A stretch of 64,000 bases of DNA from Planctomycetota bacterium (GCA_039819165.1 JBCBSM010000001.1:2108001-2172000), one strand, 5' to 3'; shown: positions 44,712 to 52,426, numbered from the stretch's first letter. The notes: generated by a model from the letters alone, not told the origin. Translations and numbers: made by a program.

Positions 44712-44841
44712 GGGGTGTTGGCCATCGGCCTTAGGCCGTGCCCGGTCGATTCCCGGGGTCCATGTGGGCCCTGCGCCCGGGCAACCGTGGCCGCATCCCC
44801 CTGCACCGGCCCCTCGCCGCTTGGGCGGCGAGGGGCTTTTT
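44712..44841 (+). ncRNA. Candidate structured RNA with three-way junction and terminator
   Basis: This stretch contains no conserved ORF but folds compactly by hand. GGGG 44712-44715 pairs with CCCC 44797-44800, and GGCCA 44720-44724 with TGGCC 44788-44792. Hairpin 1 is CGGCC-TTA-GGCCG (44726-44738). Hairpin 2 is TGCCCGG 44739-44745 with CCGGGCA 44777-44783, extended by GGGTCC 44756-44761 with GGGCCC 44766-44771. A terminator hairpin follows directly. A weak promoter TTGCCC (44682-44687)-17-CACATT (44705-44710) sits just upstream. It does not show the conserved core of SRP RNA, RNase P, tmRNA or common riboswitches. It could be a small RNA or an attenuated leader of the gene at 44953. Confidence 0.5.
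44809..44841 (+). terminator. Strong intrinsic terminator
   Basis: GCCCCTCGCCGC (44809-44820) pairs perfectly over 12 bp with GCGGCGAGGGGC (44825-44836), with a TTGG loop and five Ts after it (44837-44841). No protein gene precedes it on this strand, so it must end either the candidate RNA described above or a leader transcript. Confidence 0.88.
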
Positions 44842-44862
44842 CGTGCCCCGGCGGCACGGCCC

Positions 44863-44891
44863 TTGTGATACACCCCGAGATTCGGTAGTCT
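44863..44891 (+). promoter_or_regulatory. Promoter of the dockerin-tailed gene at 44953
   Basis: TTGTGA (44863-44868) and TAGTCT (44886-44891) are 17 nt apart. Transcription would start about 55 nt before the ATG, just after the preceding terminator. The remaining bases of the 44563-44952 gap hold the coaD promoter side, the palindrome and the candidate RNA. Confidence 0.6.
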
Positions 44892-44952
44892 CTGTGCGAG
44901 CGGCGTGTCATCGCGGCGCGCCAGATCCAACGCAAACGCGGGGGTTAGAGAC

Positions 44953-45624
44953 ATGCGCATCGCATCCATGCTGGCGGCCGGCGCCATCGCCGGGGGCTCC
45001 GTTCTTGCCGACGAGCAGGTCTTCTACGGCGACGCCGACGGCTTCGGCTTCGGCGCGCCGGAGGTCGACGGCGCCCTGTGGCGCGACGGCCTGGGCGGGG
45101 TCTTCTTTACCGACTACCGCGACGCCGGCGATATCGCCTCGGCGCCGATGACCGACTGGTGGGACGCGTTCGGCACGCAGACGTGGACATTCGACTACGA
45201 CCCGAGCGGCATCGACTCGGCCAATCTGCACTTCTACGCCGCCGGTTATGGCGACTTCACCGGCCCGGCGGAGGTCTTCGTGGAGGGCACGCTGCTGGCG
45301 ACGCTCGACTTTGCCGGCCAGTTCCAGACGACCCACATCATCGACCTGGACGTGCCGACCGGCCTCCTCGATGGGTCCACCAGCGTGGAGTTCCGCACGC
45401 CGGACGGCGACGGCTACATCGTCGATTACGCCCGCCTCGATCTCATCGGCGACGACTGCCGCGTCGATCTCGACGGCGACGGCGAGCTCACCATCTTCGA
45501 TTTCCTCGAATTCCAGAACCTCTTCGACGCCGGCGATCCGGCCGCCGACTTCGACGGCGACGGCTCGCTGACGATCTTCGACTTCCTCGAATTCCAGAAC
45601 GAGTTCGACGTCGGCTGCGGCTGA
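44953..45624 (+). CDS. Secreted protein with C-terminal GC-type dockerin repeats
   Basis: A 223-residue protein with a signal peptide (cleavage near SVLA-DE). A beta-rich domain (WTFDYDPSGIDSANLHFYAAGYGDF) precedes a C-terminal dockerin-like module. This module has two EF-hand-type calcium loops, DLDGDGELTIFDF and DFDGDGSLTIFDF, bounded by a Cys before the first loop and a final GCG. Such C-termini are typical of planctomycete exported proteins and probably anchor or sort them. No cohesin is seen in the window. Three more genes with this module lie at 50060-52410. Confidence 0.85.
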   Translation: MRIASMLAAGAIAGGSVLADEQVFYGDADGFGFGAPEVDGALWRDGLGGVFFTDYRDAGDIASAPMTDWWDAFGTQTWTFDYDPSGIDSANLHFYAAGYGDFTGPAEVFVEGTLLATLDFAGQFQTTHIIDLDVPTGLLDGSTSVEFRTPDGDGYIVDYARLDLIGDDCRVDLDGDGELTIFDFLEFQNLFDAGDPAADFDGDGSLTIFDFLEFQNEFDVGCG

Positions 45625-45628
45625 ACTT

Positions 45629-46780
45629 CTACATCCACGCGAACGGCTTGGCGTCCGCCATCGAGACGACGAACTCGGCGGCGGGCATCGCCTCGGCCAG
45701 CCGATCCCGCAGCCGGGGCAGGTAGCCCCGCTCGGTGTTGGTGTGGCCCGCCAGCAGCACGCCGCAGCTGCGCCGCAGCAGGCCGAGGGCCTCGTGGTGG
45801 CTCATCTCGCCGGTGACGAACAGCTCGCAGCCGGCGGCGACCGCGGCCTCGCCCAGCGACGCCCCCGCGCCCGGGCACACGCCGACGACGCGGACCGCCT
45901 CGCCGGCGTCGCCGCTCGCCGCCGCCACCTTCACCGCCGGGATGCCCAGGAACGCCTTGAGCCGCTCGGCGATCTCCGCGGGCGACGCCGGCCGATCGAG
46001 CACGAGCCGCCGCCCCGCGCCCGCGTGCCGCACGGGCCCGGGCAGCAGCTCGTACAGGTCGATCGCGGGCTCTTCGTACGGATGGAACTGCCGCAGCGTC
46101 TCGATCGCGATCGCCAGCGCCTTGCGGGAGCAGACCATCTCCAGCCGCAGCTCGGGCGCCCGCTCGAAGGTGCCCGCCGCCCCGACCGCCGGCGACGTGC
46201 CCTCGCCGCCCAGGAAGGTGCCCACGCCCTCGGCCGCGAACGAGCAGGCCGAGTAGGCGCCGATGCGGCCCGCGCCGGCGCTCGCCAGCGCGTTGCGGAG
46301 CTGGTCGGCGTCCTTCGCGGGCACGAAGGTGACGATCTTGACCTCCTGCGTCGGTGGCCGCTCCAGCTGCGGCTCGAGCGCCCGCACGTCGCCGGCGATC
46401 GTCCCCTCCTCCATCGAGCCGCTGATCGCCTCGCACAGCCAGTCGGTCATCCCGCCGGCGGCCGCATCCAGGCTGCTGTGCGGGCTGACGACCGCCATGC
46501 CAGCCGCCACCGCCTCGAGCAGCATGCGGCCCATCGCCGTCTCGTCGGTCAGCCGCTGGATGGGCCGGAAGATCGGCGGGTGGTAGCACAGCAGCGCCGA
46601 GGCGCCCAGGCCCACCGCCTCGGCCAGCACCGCCTCGGACAGGTCGATGGTCAGCACCACCGGCCCCGCCAGCTCGTGCGTTCGCGCGCCCACCAGCAGC
46701 CCGACGTTGTCCCACGCGCCGGCGTAGCGCAGCGGCGCGATCGCCTCAAGCCCGCCCATCAGGTCGCCCACGCTTGCCAT
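45629..46780 (-). CDS. Nif3-like dinuclear metal protein (GTP cyclohydrolase I type 2/DUF34)
   Basis: A 383-residue member of the NIF3 family. Metal-ligand segments are CYHPPIFRP, VSPHSSLD and the C-terminal HTNTERGYLP. Between the two NIF3 halves (about residues 145-245) is a PII-like insert (VKIVTFVPAKDADQLRNALASAG), as in long-form family members. The true activity is debated; some are called GTP cyclohydrolase type 2. The ATG at 46780 lies 7 nt after a TACCAT hexamer (rc of 46788-46793) and is divergent from ispE with only 38 nt between start codons. Confidence 0.88.
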   Translation of the reverse strand: MASVGDLMGGLEAIAPLRYAGAWDNVGLLVGARTHELAGPVVLTIDLSEAVLAEAVGLGASALLCYHPPIFRPIQRLTDETAMGRMLLEAVAAGMAVVSPHSSLDAAAGGMTDWLCEAISGSMEEGTIAGDVRALEPQLERPPTQEVKIVTFVPAKDADQLRNALASAGAGRIGAYSACSFAAEGVGTFLGGEGTSPAVGAAGTFERAPELRLEMVCSRKALAIAIETLRQFHPYEEPAIDLYELLPGPVRHAGAGRRLVLDRPASPAEIAERLKAFLGIPAVKVAAASGDAGEAVRVVGVCPGAGASLGEAAVAAGCELFVTGEMSHHEALGLLRRSCGVLLAGHTNTERGYLPRLRDRLAEAMPAAEFVVSMADAKPFAWM

Positions 46781-46818
46781 TGCCGCGATGGTAGAGGCAC
46801 GCCTCGCTACCGTCGGCC
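46781..46818. promoter_or_regulatory. 38-nt divergent double promoter, Nif3-like / ispE
   Basis: The gap carries two oppositely oriented -10-like elements: TACCAT on the minus strand (46793-46788, 7 nt before the Nif3-like ATG) and TACCGT on the plus strand (46808-46813, 5 nt before the ispE GTG). Any -35 contacts would lie within or beyond the opposite gene's start. The arrangement leaves no room for 5' leaders. Confidence 0.55.
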
Positions 46819-47715
46819 GTGACGCGGACGCTCCGCCTGCGGGCCCACGCCAAGCTCAACCTCGCGCTCGCGGTAGCGCCCGCCGAGCCACCGGGCTCGC
46901 CCCGGGCCGGCTGGCACCGCATCTGCTCGTGGATGCACGCCATCGAGCTGCACGACGACGTCGAGATCTCCCTCGACCCGGCGCTCGACGCACCCGTCGT
47001 CGGCGTCCGCTGGGCCGACGACGCGCCGCGGCACGCGGGCGAGCCCGTGGCCTGGCCAACCCAGAGCGACCTGGCCGCCCGCGCGATGGCCGCGGTCGCC
47101 GACGCCGCCGGCGGCATCCCGCCCGTCCGCATCGCCGTCCGCAAGCGGATCCCCGACGGCGGCGGGCTGGGCGGGGGTTCGGCCGACGCGGCCGCCGTCC
47201 TCCGGGGCCTCGACGCGCTCCTGGAGCTCGGGCTGGGCCGCGTACGCCTCGGCGAGCTGGCCGCCGGCCTGGGCAGCGACGTGGCGTTCTTCCTCGACGA
47301 CGGCCCGACGGACGCGCCGCCGAGGCCCGCGATCGTGTCGGGCTTCGGAGACGCCATCGAGCGGCTCGGGCCCGTCGAGGCCGACGTTTCGCTCTTCTGC
47401 CCGGGCTTCGGCTGCCCGACGGCCGAGGTCTATGCCGCCTTCGACGCCGCGCACCCGCCGGCCTTCCGGGATGCCGACGTCCGCCGGCTCGCGTCGGCCA
47501 CGCCCGAAGGTGCGACGCTCTTCAACGACCTGGCGCCCGCGGCCGAACGCGTCCGCCCGCCGCTCGCGGAGGTCCGCCGACGCCTGGCCGCGGCGCACGA
47601 AGCGCCCGTGCGCCTGACCGGCAGCGGCTCGACGCTGTTCGCGCTCTCGCCGCACGCCGCCGACGCCTGGCGACACACCAGCGACGGCGTTGCGCTCCGA
47701 ACGCGGCTGGTGTAA
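46819..47715 (+). CDS. ispE: 4-diphosphocytidyl-2-C-methyl-D-erythritol kinase
   Basis: A 298-residue GHMP kinase of the MEP isoprenoid pathway. The N-terminal RAHAKLNLAL substrate motif is present. The phosphate loop is PDGGGLGGGSADAAAVL, and the third motif is RLTGSGSTLFAL. It phosphorylates CDP-methylerythritol. The GTG at 46819 has TACCGT (46808-46813) exactly 5 nt upstream and no ribosome site. dxr of the same pathway is at 31785. The length is typical. Confidence 0.94.
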   Translation: MTRTLRLRAHAKLNLALAVAPAEPPGSPRAGWHRICSWMHAIELHDDVEISLDPALDAPVVGVRWADDAPRHAGEPVAWPTQSDLAARAMAAVADAAGGIPPVRIAVRKRIPDGGGLGGGSADAAAVLRGLDALLELGLGRVRLGELAAGLGSDVAFFLDDGPTDAPPRPAIVSGFGDAIERLGPVEADVSLFCPGFGCPTAEVYAAFDAAHPPAFRDADVRRLASATPEGATLFNDLAPAAERVRPPLAEVRRRLAAAHEAPVRLTGSGSTLFALSPHAADAWRHTSDGVALRTRLV

Positions 47716-47736
47716 GTCTCGCTACGATAAGGGCGT

Positions 47737-48699
47737 ATGAGCGATGCACCCGGCCAATCCCGGCTACCCGCCTCACCAGCACTCTCGCCCAACCAGCTGC
47801 TCGTTGGCGTCGACGTCGGCGCCACGGGCTCGCGCGCGGGCGTAGTGGACGCGGCGGGCCACGTGCTCGGCCGCGCCAAGCGCGAGACCCCTCGCGACCC
47901 CGCCGACGCCGCCCGCGTCGTCGCCGAGATCGTCCGCGAGGCGTGCCAGGCCGCCGGCATCGCGGTCCCGCCCCGCCTGGGCATCGGGGTGCCGGGGCCG
48001 GTCGCCCGGAACGCCATCACCGCCGCCGTCAACCTTGGGTGGCGTGACGTGCCCTTCGCACGCCTCGCCGCCGAACAACTCGGGGTGCCCTGCACGCTGC
48101 TCAACGACGTCGACGCCGCCGCCCGCGCCGAGCACCAAGCCGGGGCGGCGGCGGGCCAGTCCGACGTGCTCGCCGTCTGGATCGGCACGGGCGTCGGCGG
48201 CGGCGCGATCCTGGGCAACACGCCCCTCGCCGGGGCCTGCGGCGTCGCCGCCGAGATCGGCCACGCCGTCATCGACGTGCACGCACCCCCGGATCGCCGG
48301 CTGGTCGAGCACCGCTGCTCCCGCCGGGCCATCCTCGGCGAGATCCGCCTGCGCGTCGACCGCGGGGGCGCCACGGCCCTCCGCGAGGTCGCCCCCGCCG
48401 CCGTCGCCGACGCCTACCGCGCGGGCGACGATCTCGTCGCGGGCGTGGTCGACGAGGCCATGGACGTGCTCGGCGCCGCCGTCGCGAGCGCCTGCGCCAT
48501 CCTCGGCACCCGCTTCGTCGTGGTGGGCGGCGCCCTCGCCGAGATGCTGGGCCCCGCCGTGTGCGACCGCGTCGGCCGCGCCGCCAACGCCGACGCCTTC
48601 CCGCCCGGCAGCGACATCGACGTGCGGCTGAGCGCCTTCGGCGACGACGCGGGGCTCATCGGGGCCGCCTTCGCCGCGGCGAATACCATCCCCGCATGA
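47737..48699 (+). CDS. ROK-family sugar kinase or regulator-like protein
   Basis: A 320-residue protein with the actin-like ATPase fold of the ROK family. Phosphate 1 is LLVGVDVGATGSRAGVVD; GIGVPGPVARN, NDVDAAARAEHQAGAAAG and GTGVGGGAILGN follow. The catalytic Asp of the N-D pair is kept. The ROK zinc motif (C-x-C-G-x-x-G-C-x-E) is missing and replaced by HAPPDRRLVEHRCSRR, so it may be a non-canonical kinase. TACGAT ends 8 nt before the ATG. It overlaps the following peptidase gene by 4 nt (ATGA). Confidence 0.8.
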   Translation: MSDAPGQSRLPASPALSPNQLLVGVDVGATGSRAGVVDAAGHVLGRAKRETPRDPADAARVVAEIVREACQAAGIAVPPRLGIGVPGPVARNAITAAVNLGWRDVPFARLAAEQLGVPCTLLNDVDAAARAEHQAGAAAGQSDVLAVWIGTGVGGGAILGNTPLAGACGVAAEIGHAVIDVHAPPDRRLVEHRCSRRAILGEIRLRVDRGGATALREVAPAAVADAYRAGDDLVAGVVDEAMDVLGAAVASACAILGTRFVVVGGALAEMLGPAVCDRVGRAANADAFPPGSDIDVRLSAFGDDAGLIGAAFAAANTIPA

Positions 48700-49958
48700 C
48701 GACCGCCCCCGCCTCGCCCGCCGCACCAGCGATCCCCGCCGATATGTCCGCCGCTCAGACCGACCTCCGCGCCGCCATCGCCGCCGACGCCGGGCGGCTA
48801 GCGGCCCTCCGCCGCGACATCCACGCCCACCCCGAGCTGGGCTTCGCCGAGCACCGCACCGCGGGCCTGATCGCGAAGGAGCTGGCCGACCTCGGCATCG
48901 AGCACAAGACGGGCATGGCACGCGGCACGGGCGTGCTGGGGTACCTGCCCGCGGCGACGCCAACGGCCACCACCATCGCCCTGCGGGCCGACATCGACGC
49001 CCTGCCCATCGAGGAACGCACCGGCAAGCCCTACGCCTCGACCAACCCCGGCGTCATGCACGCCTGCGGCCACGACGGCCACACCACCATCCTGCTGGGC
49101 GCCGCCCGCGCACTCGCCTCGTTGAGCGATCGGCCCCACAACGTCCTGTTCGTCTTCCAGCCGGCCGAGGAGGGCGGCGGCGGCGGCGAGAAGCTCTGCG
49201 ACGAGGGCGCCCTCGCCGGCGCGGCGGGCGGCGGGCTGGGCGAGCCCGCAACCATGATCTACGGGCTGCACGGCTGGCCCCGCATGCAACTGGGCCACGC
49301 CGGCAGCCGCCCCGGGCCGCTGCTGGCCTCCACCGACGAGTTCGACATCACCGTCTCGGGCGTCGGCGGCCACGCCGCCATGCCCCACCTGGCCCGCGAC
49401 CCCATCGTCGCCGCCAGCGCCGTCGTGCTCGCGCTGCAGACCATCGCCGCGCGGTCCATCAGCCCCGTCGACGCCGGCGTCTGCACCGTCGGCCAGTTCA
49501 ACGCGGGCACCGCCGACAACATCATCCCCGAGTCCGCGCGGCTCTCGGGCACCGTCCGCGCGCTCACCGACGAGACCCGCGCGCTCCTCGAGGCCCGCGT
49601 TCGCGAGATCGCCGCGAGCGTGTCCACCGCCCACGGCTGCACCGCTGCCGTCGATTGGCACACGGGCTACCCCGTCACCCGCAACCACGAGGCCGCCACC
49701 GACCGCTTCTTCGGCATCGCCCGCCGCACCATCGGCGAGGCCAGCACCGAACTCGTCCCCGAGCCCAGCATGGGCGGCGAGGACTTCAGCTACTACGGCC
49801 GGCACATCCCGGCCTGCTTCTTCCTGCTGGGCACGCTGCCCGCCGGAGCCGACCCCGACCGCGTGCCCCTGCTGCACCAGCCCGAGTTCGACTTCAACGA
49901 CGACGCCATCCCCGTCGGCGTCGAGCTCATGTGCGCCATGGCCACCGCGAACGCCTGA
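48696..49958 (+). CDS. M20-family amidohydrolase/peptidase
   Basis: A 420-residue metallohydrolase of the M20D type (IAA-amino acid or hippurate hydrolase-like). Metal-site motifs are RADIDALPIEERTG, MHACGHDGHT and PAEEGGGGGE. The lid domain contains VGGHAAMPHLARDP, and the late EPSMGGEDFSYY holds the last ligand. It cleaves N-acyl amino acids in relatives; the natural substrate is unknown. The ATG overlaps the ROK stop (ATGA at 48696-48699), and TACCAT ends 6 nt upstream as well, so either coupling or an internal promoter could start it. Confidence 0.9.
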   Translation: MTTAPASPAAPAIPADMSAAQTDLRAAIAADAGRLAALRRDIHAHPELGFAEHRTAGLIAKELADLGIEHKTGMARGTGVLGYLPAATPTATTIALRADIDALPIEERTGKPYASTNPGVMHACGHDGHTTILLGAARALASLSDRPHNVLFVFQPAEEGGGGGEKLCDEGALAGAAGGGLGEPATMIYGLHGWPRMQLGHAGSRPGPLLASTDEFDITVSGVGGHAAMPHLARDPIVAASAVVLALQTIAARSISPVDAGVCTVGQFNAGTADNIIPESARLSGTVRALTDETRALLEARVREIAASVSTAHGCTAAVDWHTGYPVTRNHEAATDRFFGIARRTIGEASTELVPEPSMGGEDFSYYGRHIPACFFLLGTLPAGADPDRVPLLHQPEFDFNDDAIPVGVELMCAMATANA

Positions 49959-50011
49959 GCGCACGCCCAAGCGGGCCCCTGCAACGCCGGTGGGCGTACG
50001 GGCATATCCCT

Positions 50012-50045
50012 AGACGGACGTGCGACCTCTTCTGCACGTCCGTCT
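50012..50045 (+). promoter_or_regulatory. Perfect 12-bp hairpin in the leader of the 50060 gene
   Basis: AGACGGACGTGC (50012-50023) and GCACGTCCGTCT (50034-50045) flank the loop GACCTCTTCT. The GGGAG ribosome site begins 3 nt after the stem. A stem this close to the ribosome site could control translation or mark the end of an upstream transcript. There is no T-tract, so a terminator is less likely. Confidence 0.5.
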
Positions 50046-50059
50046 CTTGGGAGAAAGCC

Positions 50060-50740
50060 ATGCAAAGAACGATCTGCCTGCTCGCCACGCTGGGCCTCGC
50101 CGCCGCCGCGAACGCCCAGACGCTCCGCATCACGCCGGATGAGCCCCTGACCATCCGCTTCCGGTGCCCGGCCGACGCGACGCCGACGCCCGACATGTTC
50201 AACGTGCTGTTCGGCATCACCGAGGCCGGCGGCACCGGCCTCCGCGTCGCGGAGCTGTTCGACGAGGGGACGCTGCTCGGCACCCACAGCCAGGCCCTGT
50301 TCGGCGGCGTCGTCGGGGGGCTGTCGCTCAACCCCGGCATCACTTTCCGCACGGCCAGCTCGCCCTACACCTTCTTCGATGCCGGCGTCATCGACATGAG
50401 CACGCTCATCGACGGCACCGAGGACGGCGTGGTCATCTGGACCATCGCCAGCGGCTTCCTCGAGTTCGACACCGCCAACCTGCGCTTCGACTGGGGCCAG
50501 GGCCTCAGCCCGTCCTCCTACCGCGGCGCCAACCCGGACTGCACGGTCATCGAGGTCTTCGTCGGCAACCCGTGCCGGGCCGATTTCGACGGCGACGGCG
50601 AACTCACCATCTTCGACTTCCTCGCCTTCCAGAACGCGTTCGATTCGGGCGACCTGGCGGCCGACTTCGACGGCGACGGCGACCTGACCATCTTCGACTT
50701 CCTCGAGTTCCAGAACGAGTTCGACGCCGGCTGCGACTAG
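50060..50740 (+). CDS. Secreted protein with GC-type dockerin repeats (paralogue 1 of 3)
   Basis: A 226-residue protein with a signal peptide (cleavage after ANA). A domain of about 150 residues opens RITPDEPLTIRFRCPADATPTPDMFNV. The dockerin-like tail has two canonical loops (DFDGDGELTIFDF and DFDGDGDLTIFDF) and ends GCD. GGGAG lies about 6 nt upstream of the ATG. The same RITPxxPMTIRF domain recurs in the next two genes, so this is a tandem family. The role of the domain is unknown. Confidence 0.82.
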   Translation: MQRTICLLATLGLAAAANAQTLRITPDEPLTIRFRCPADATPTPDMFNVLFGITEAGGTGLRVAELFDEGTLLGTHSQALFGGVVGGLSLNPGITFRTASSPYTFFDAGVIDMSTLIDGTEDGVVIWTIASGFLEFDTANLRFDWGQGLSPSSYRGANPDCTVIEVFVGNPCRADFDGDGELTIFDFLAFQNAFDSGDLAADFDGDGDLTIFDFLEFQNEFDAGCD

Positions 50741-50773
50741 GCATACGACGCCATACCGACGGACAACGTGCGC

Positions 50774-50809
50774 ACGGGGCCGCCATCGCTGGCGGCCCCG
50801 TTGTCGTTG
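50774..50809 (+). terminator. Intrinsic terminator after the 50060 gene
   Basis: ACGGGGCCGCC (50774-50784) pairs perfectly with GGCGGCCCCGT (50791-50801) across a 6-nt loop, followed by the T-rich TGTCGTTG. It separates this paralogue from the next two, which have their own promoter. Confidence 0.7.
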
Positions 50810-50875
50810 CGCGGCGAACGCATGTTCGTGAGAAGTACGCAATTCCGTATAGCGAACGAACACCAAAAATTTAGG

Positions 50876-50904
50876 TTGACACCACACCTAAGACCCTGTA
50901 GCTT
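50876..50904 (+). promoter_or_regulatory. Consensus sigma-70 promoter with AT-rich upstream element
   Basis: TTGACA (50876-50881) and TAGCTT (50899-50904) are 17 nt apart. The 40 bases upstream (about 50830-50875) are strikingly AT-rich for this genome and include an AAAAATTT run, as in an UP element. It should drive the 50971 and 51718 genes with a leader of about 60 nt and is the closest match to consensus seen in the window. Confidence 0.75.
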
Positions 50905-50970
50905 CGCAACATCGAGCGAGCCACGGAGTCGCTCGAAGGACCACTGGACACACGCAGGGAGATGCACACG

Positions 50971-51675
50971 ATGGCCCGCACGCACCGCTCGATCGCGGCC
51001 GCCGCCCTGCTCGGGATCACCGCCGCCGCGTGCGCCGACAACGTCCGCCGCATCACGCCGAGCGAACCAATGACCATCCGCTTCAGCGTCGAGCCCGGCG
51101 TCATGCCGCTGCCCGATACGCTCGTCGTGCACCTTGGCGCCGCGATCGCCGGCGCGCCCGGCACGGGCGCCCGCACCGCCCGGCTCGTCGCGCGCAACCT
51201 GCTGCCCGGCGGCACGCACGCCACCGACATCCAGGGCGATGTCACCGGGCCGCTCGACCTCGATCCCGGCATCACCTTCCGCACGCCGGACTCGATCTAC
51301 GCCGTACTGAACCCCGGCATCGTCGACCTCACCGGCCTGTACGACGGCACGCCGGGCGCGGAGATCCGCTTCCAGATCGAGACGGGCACGCTCGACGTCG
51401 ACCTCGACGACGTCCGCATCGAGTGGGGCAGCGCGACCGCGCCGGACGCCATCGACTCCGCGCCCATCCAGCCGGTCATCTACGAGATCTTCGTCGGCCG
51501 GTGCCCCTGCTACGCCGACTTCGATTGCAACGGCCGGCTCGACCTGCTCGACTGGCTCGCCTTCCTCAACGCCTTCGAGCGGCTCGAGTTCCGCGCCGAC
51601 TGCGACGGCTGCGGCGAGGTCACCATCTTCGATTTCCTCTGCTTCCAGGATCGGTTCCTTGCCGGATGCCCATAG
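50971..51675 (+). CDS. Secreted dockerin-tailed protein (paralogue 2 of 3, cysteine-rich tail)
   Basis: A 234-residue protein with a signal peptide (cleavage near ACA-DN). The shared domain (NVRRITPSEPMTIRFSVEPG) leads to a dockerin-like tail. In this tail both loops are altered: DFDCNGRLDLLDW and DCDGCGEVTIFDF have Cys where Asp is expected at the fifth ligand position. Extra cysteines in RCPCYADF and CFQDRFLAGCP suggest disulfide stabilisation. The second ATG (50971) is preferred over 50962 because it places GGGAG 9 nt upstream. A strong promoter precedes it. Confidence 0.8.
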   Translation: MARTHRSIAAAALLGITAAACADNVRRITPSEPMTIRFSVEPGVMPLPDTLVVHLGAAIAGAPGTGARTARLVARNLLPGGTHATDIQGDVTGPLDLDPGITFRTPDSIYAVLNPGIVDLTGLYDGTPGAEIRFQIETGTLDVDLDDVRIEWGSATAPDAIDSAPIQPVIYEIFVGRCPCYADFDCNGRLDLLDWLAFLNAFERLEFRADCDGCGEVTIFDFLCFQDRFLAGCP

Positions 51676-51717
51676 CGACGACCACCACCACGCACACGAA
51701 CACGGAGAAAGAACACC

Positions 51718-52410
51718 ATGAAGATCGCAACGACCGCCGCCCTGCTGCTGGCCACGGCAACCGCGAGCCAGGCCGACAACGTCCGCCGCATCACGCCCGA
51801 TGACCCGATGACCATCCGATTCCGCGTCGATCCGGGCGTCACGCCAACGCCCGACACGCTCGTCGTGCACCTCGGCACCACCATCGCCGGCGACCCCGGC
51901 ACCGGTACGCGATTCGCCTTCCTGCGTGAGAACGGTCGCTCGCTCGGCGATGCCCAGTCCACCGACGCGTTCGGCGACGTCGTTGGCGAGATCGAACTGA
52001 ACCCCGGCGTGACATTCCGGACCGCGAGTTCGCCCTACATGCTGCTCGATCCGGGCGAAGTCGACCTCACGGATCTGATCGCGGGCACCGAATTTGGCAG
52101 CATCCGAATCGACATCACCACCGGCTTCCTGGAGGTTGATCTCGACGACGTCCGCATCGAGTGGGGCGTCGCCACCGGCGTCAACGCGATCGACCCAGCC
52201 GCGCTGCAGCCCGAGATCACCGAGATCTTCGTCGGCTCGCCCTGCTACGCCGACTTCGACCGCAGCGGCGAGCTCGACGTGTTCGACTTCCTGGCGTACC
52301 TCACCGCATTCCAGCTCGGCGACTACCGCGCCGACTGCGATGGCTGCGGCAGCCTCGACATCTTCGACTATCTCTGCTTCCTGACGTCGTTCGACCGCGG
52401 CTGCCCGTAA
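51718..52410 (+). CDS. Secreted dockerin-tailed protein (paralogue 3 of 3, cysteine-rich tail)
   Basis: A 230-residue protein with a signal peptide (cleavage near SQA-DN). The first domain is nearly identical in plan to paralogue 2 (NVRRITPDDPMTIRFRVDPG, DTLVVHLGTTIAGDPGTG). The tail has one near-normal loop (DFDRSGELDVFDF) and one Cys-substituted loop (DCDGCGSLDIFDY), and ends in GCP. It lies 42 nt after paralogue 2 and likely shares its message. Function is unknown; it is probably exported and surface-attached. Confidence 0.8.
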   Translation: MKIATTAALLLATATASQADNVRRITPDDPMTIRFRVDPGVTPTPDTLVVHLGTTIAGDPGTGTRFAFLRENGRSLGDAQSTDAFGDVVGEIELNPGVTFRTASSPYMLLDPGEVDLTDLIAGTEFGSIRIDITTGFLEVDLDDVRIEWGVATGVNAIDPAALQPEITEIFVGSPCYADFDRSGELDVFDFLAYLTAFQLGDYRADCDGCGSLDIFDYLCFLTSFDRGCP

Positions 52411-52426
52411 CGTCGCTGTACGCGAC

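Noticed and set aside
44712-44841. SRP RNA, RNase P RNA, tmRNA or a known riboswitch
   Set aside because: The conserved cores of these RNAs (for example the GGAAGG/AGCAG internal loop of SRP RNA) are not present. It is reported as an unclassified candidate instead.
44738-45151. Short coding frame across the candidate RNA and terminator
   Set aside because: It runs through a perfect terminator stem and into another gene in a different frame, and the product has no recognisable features.
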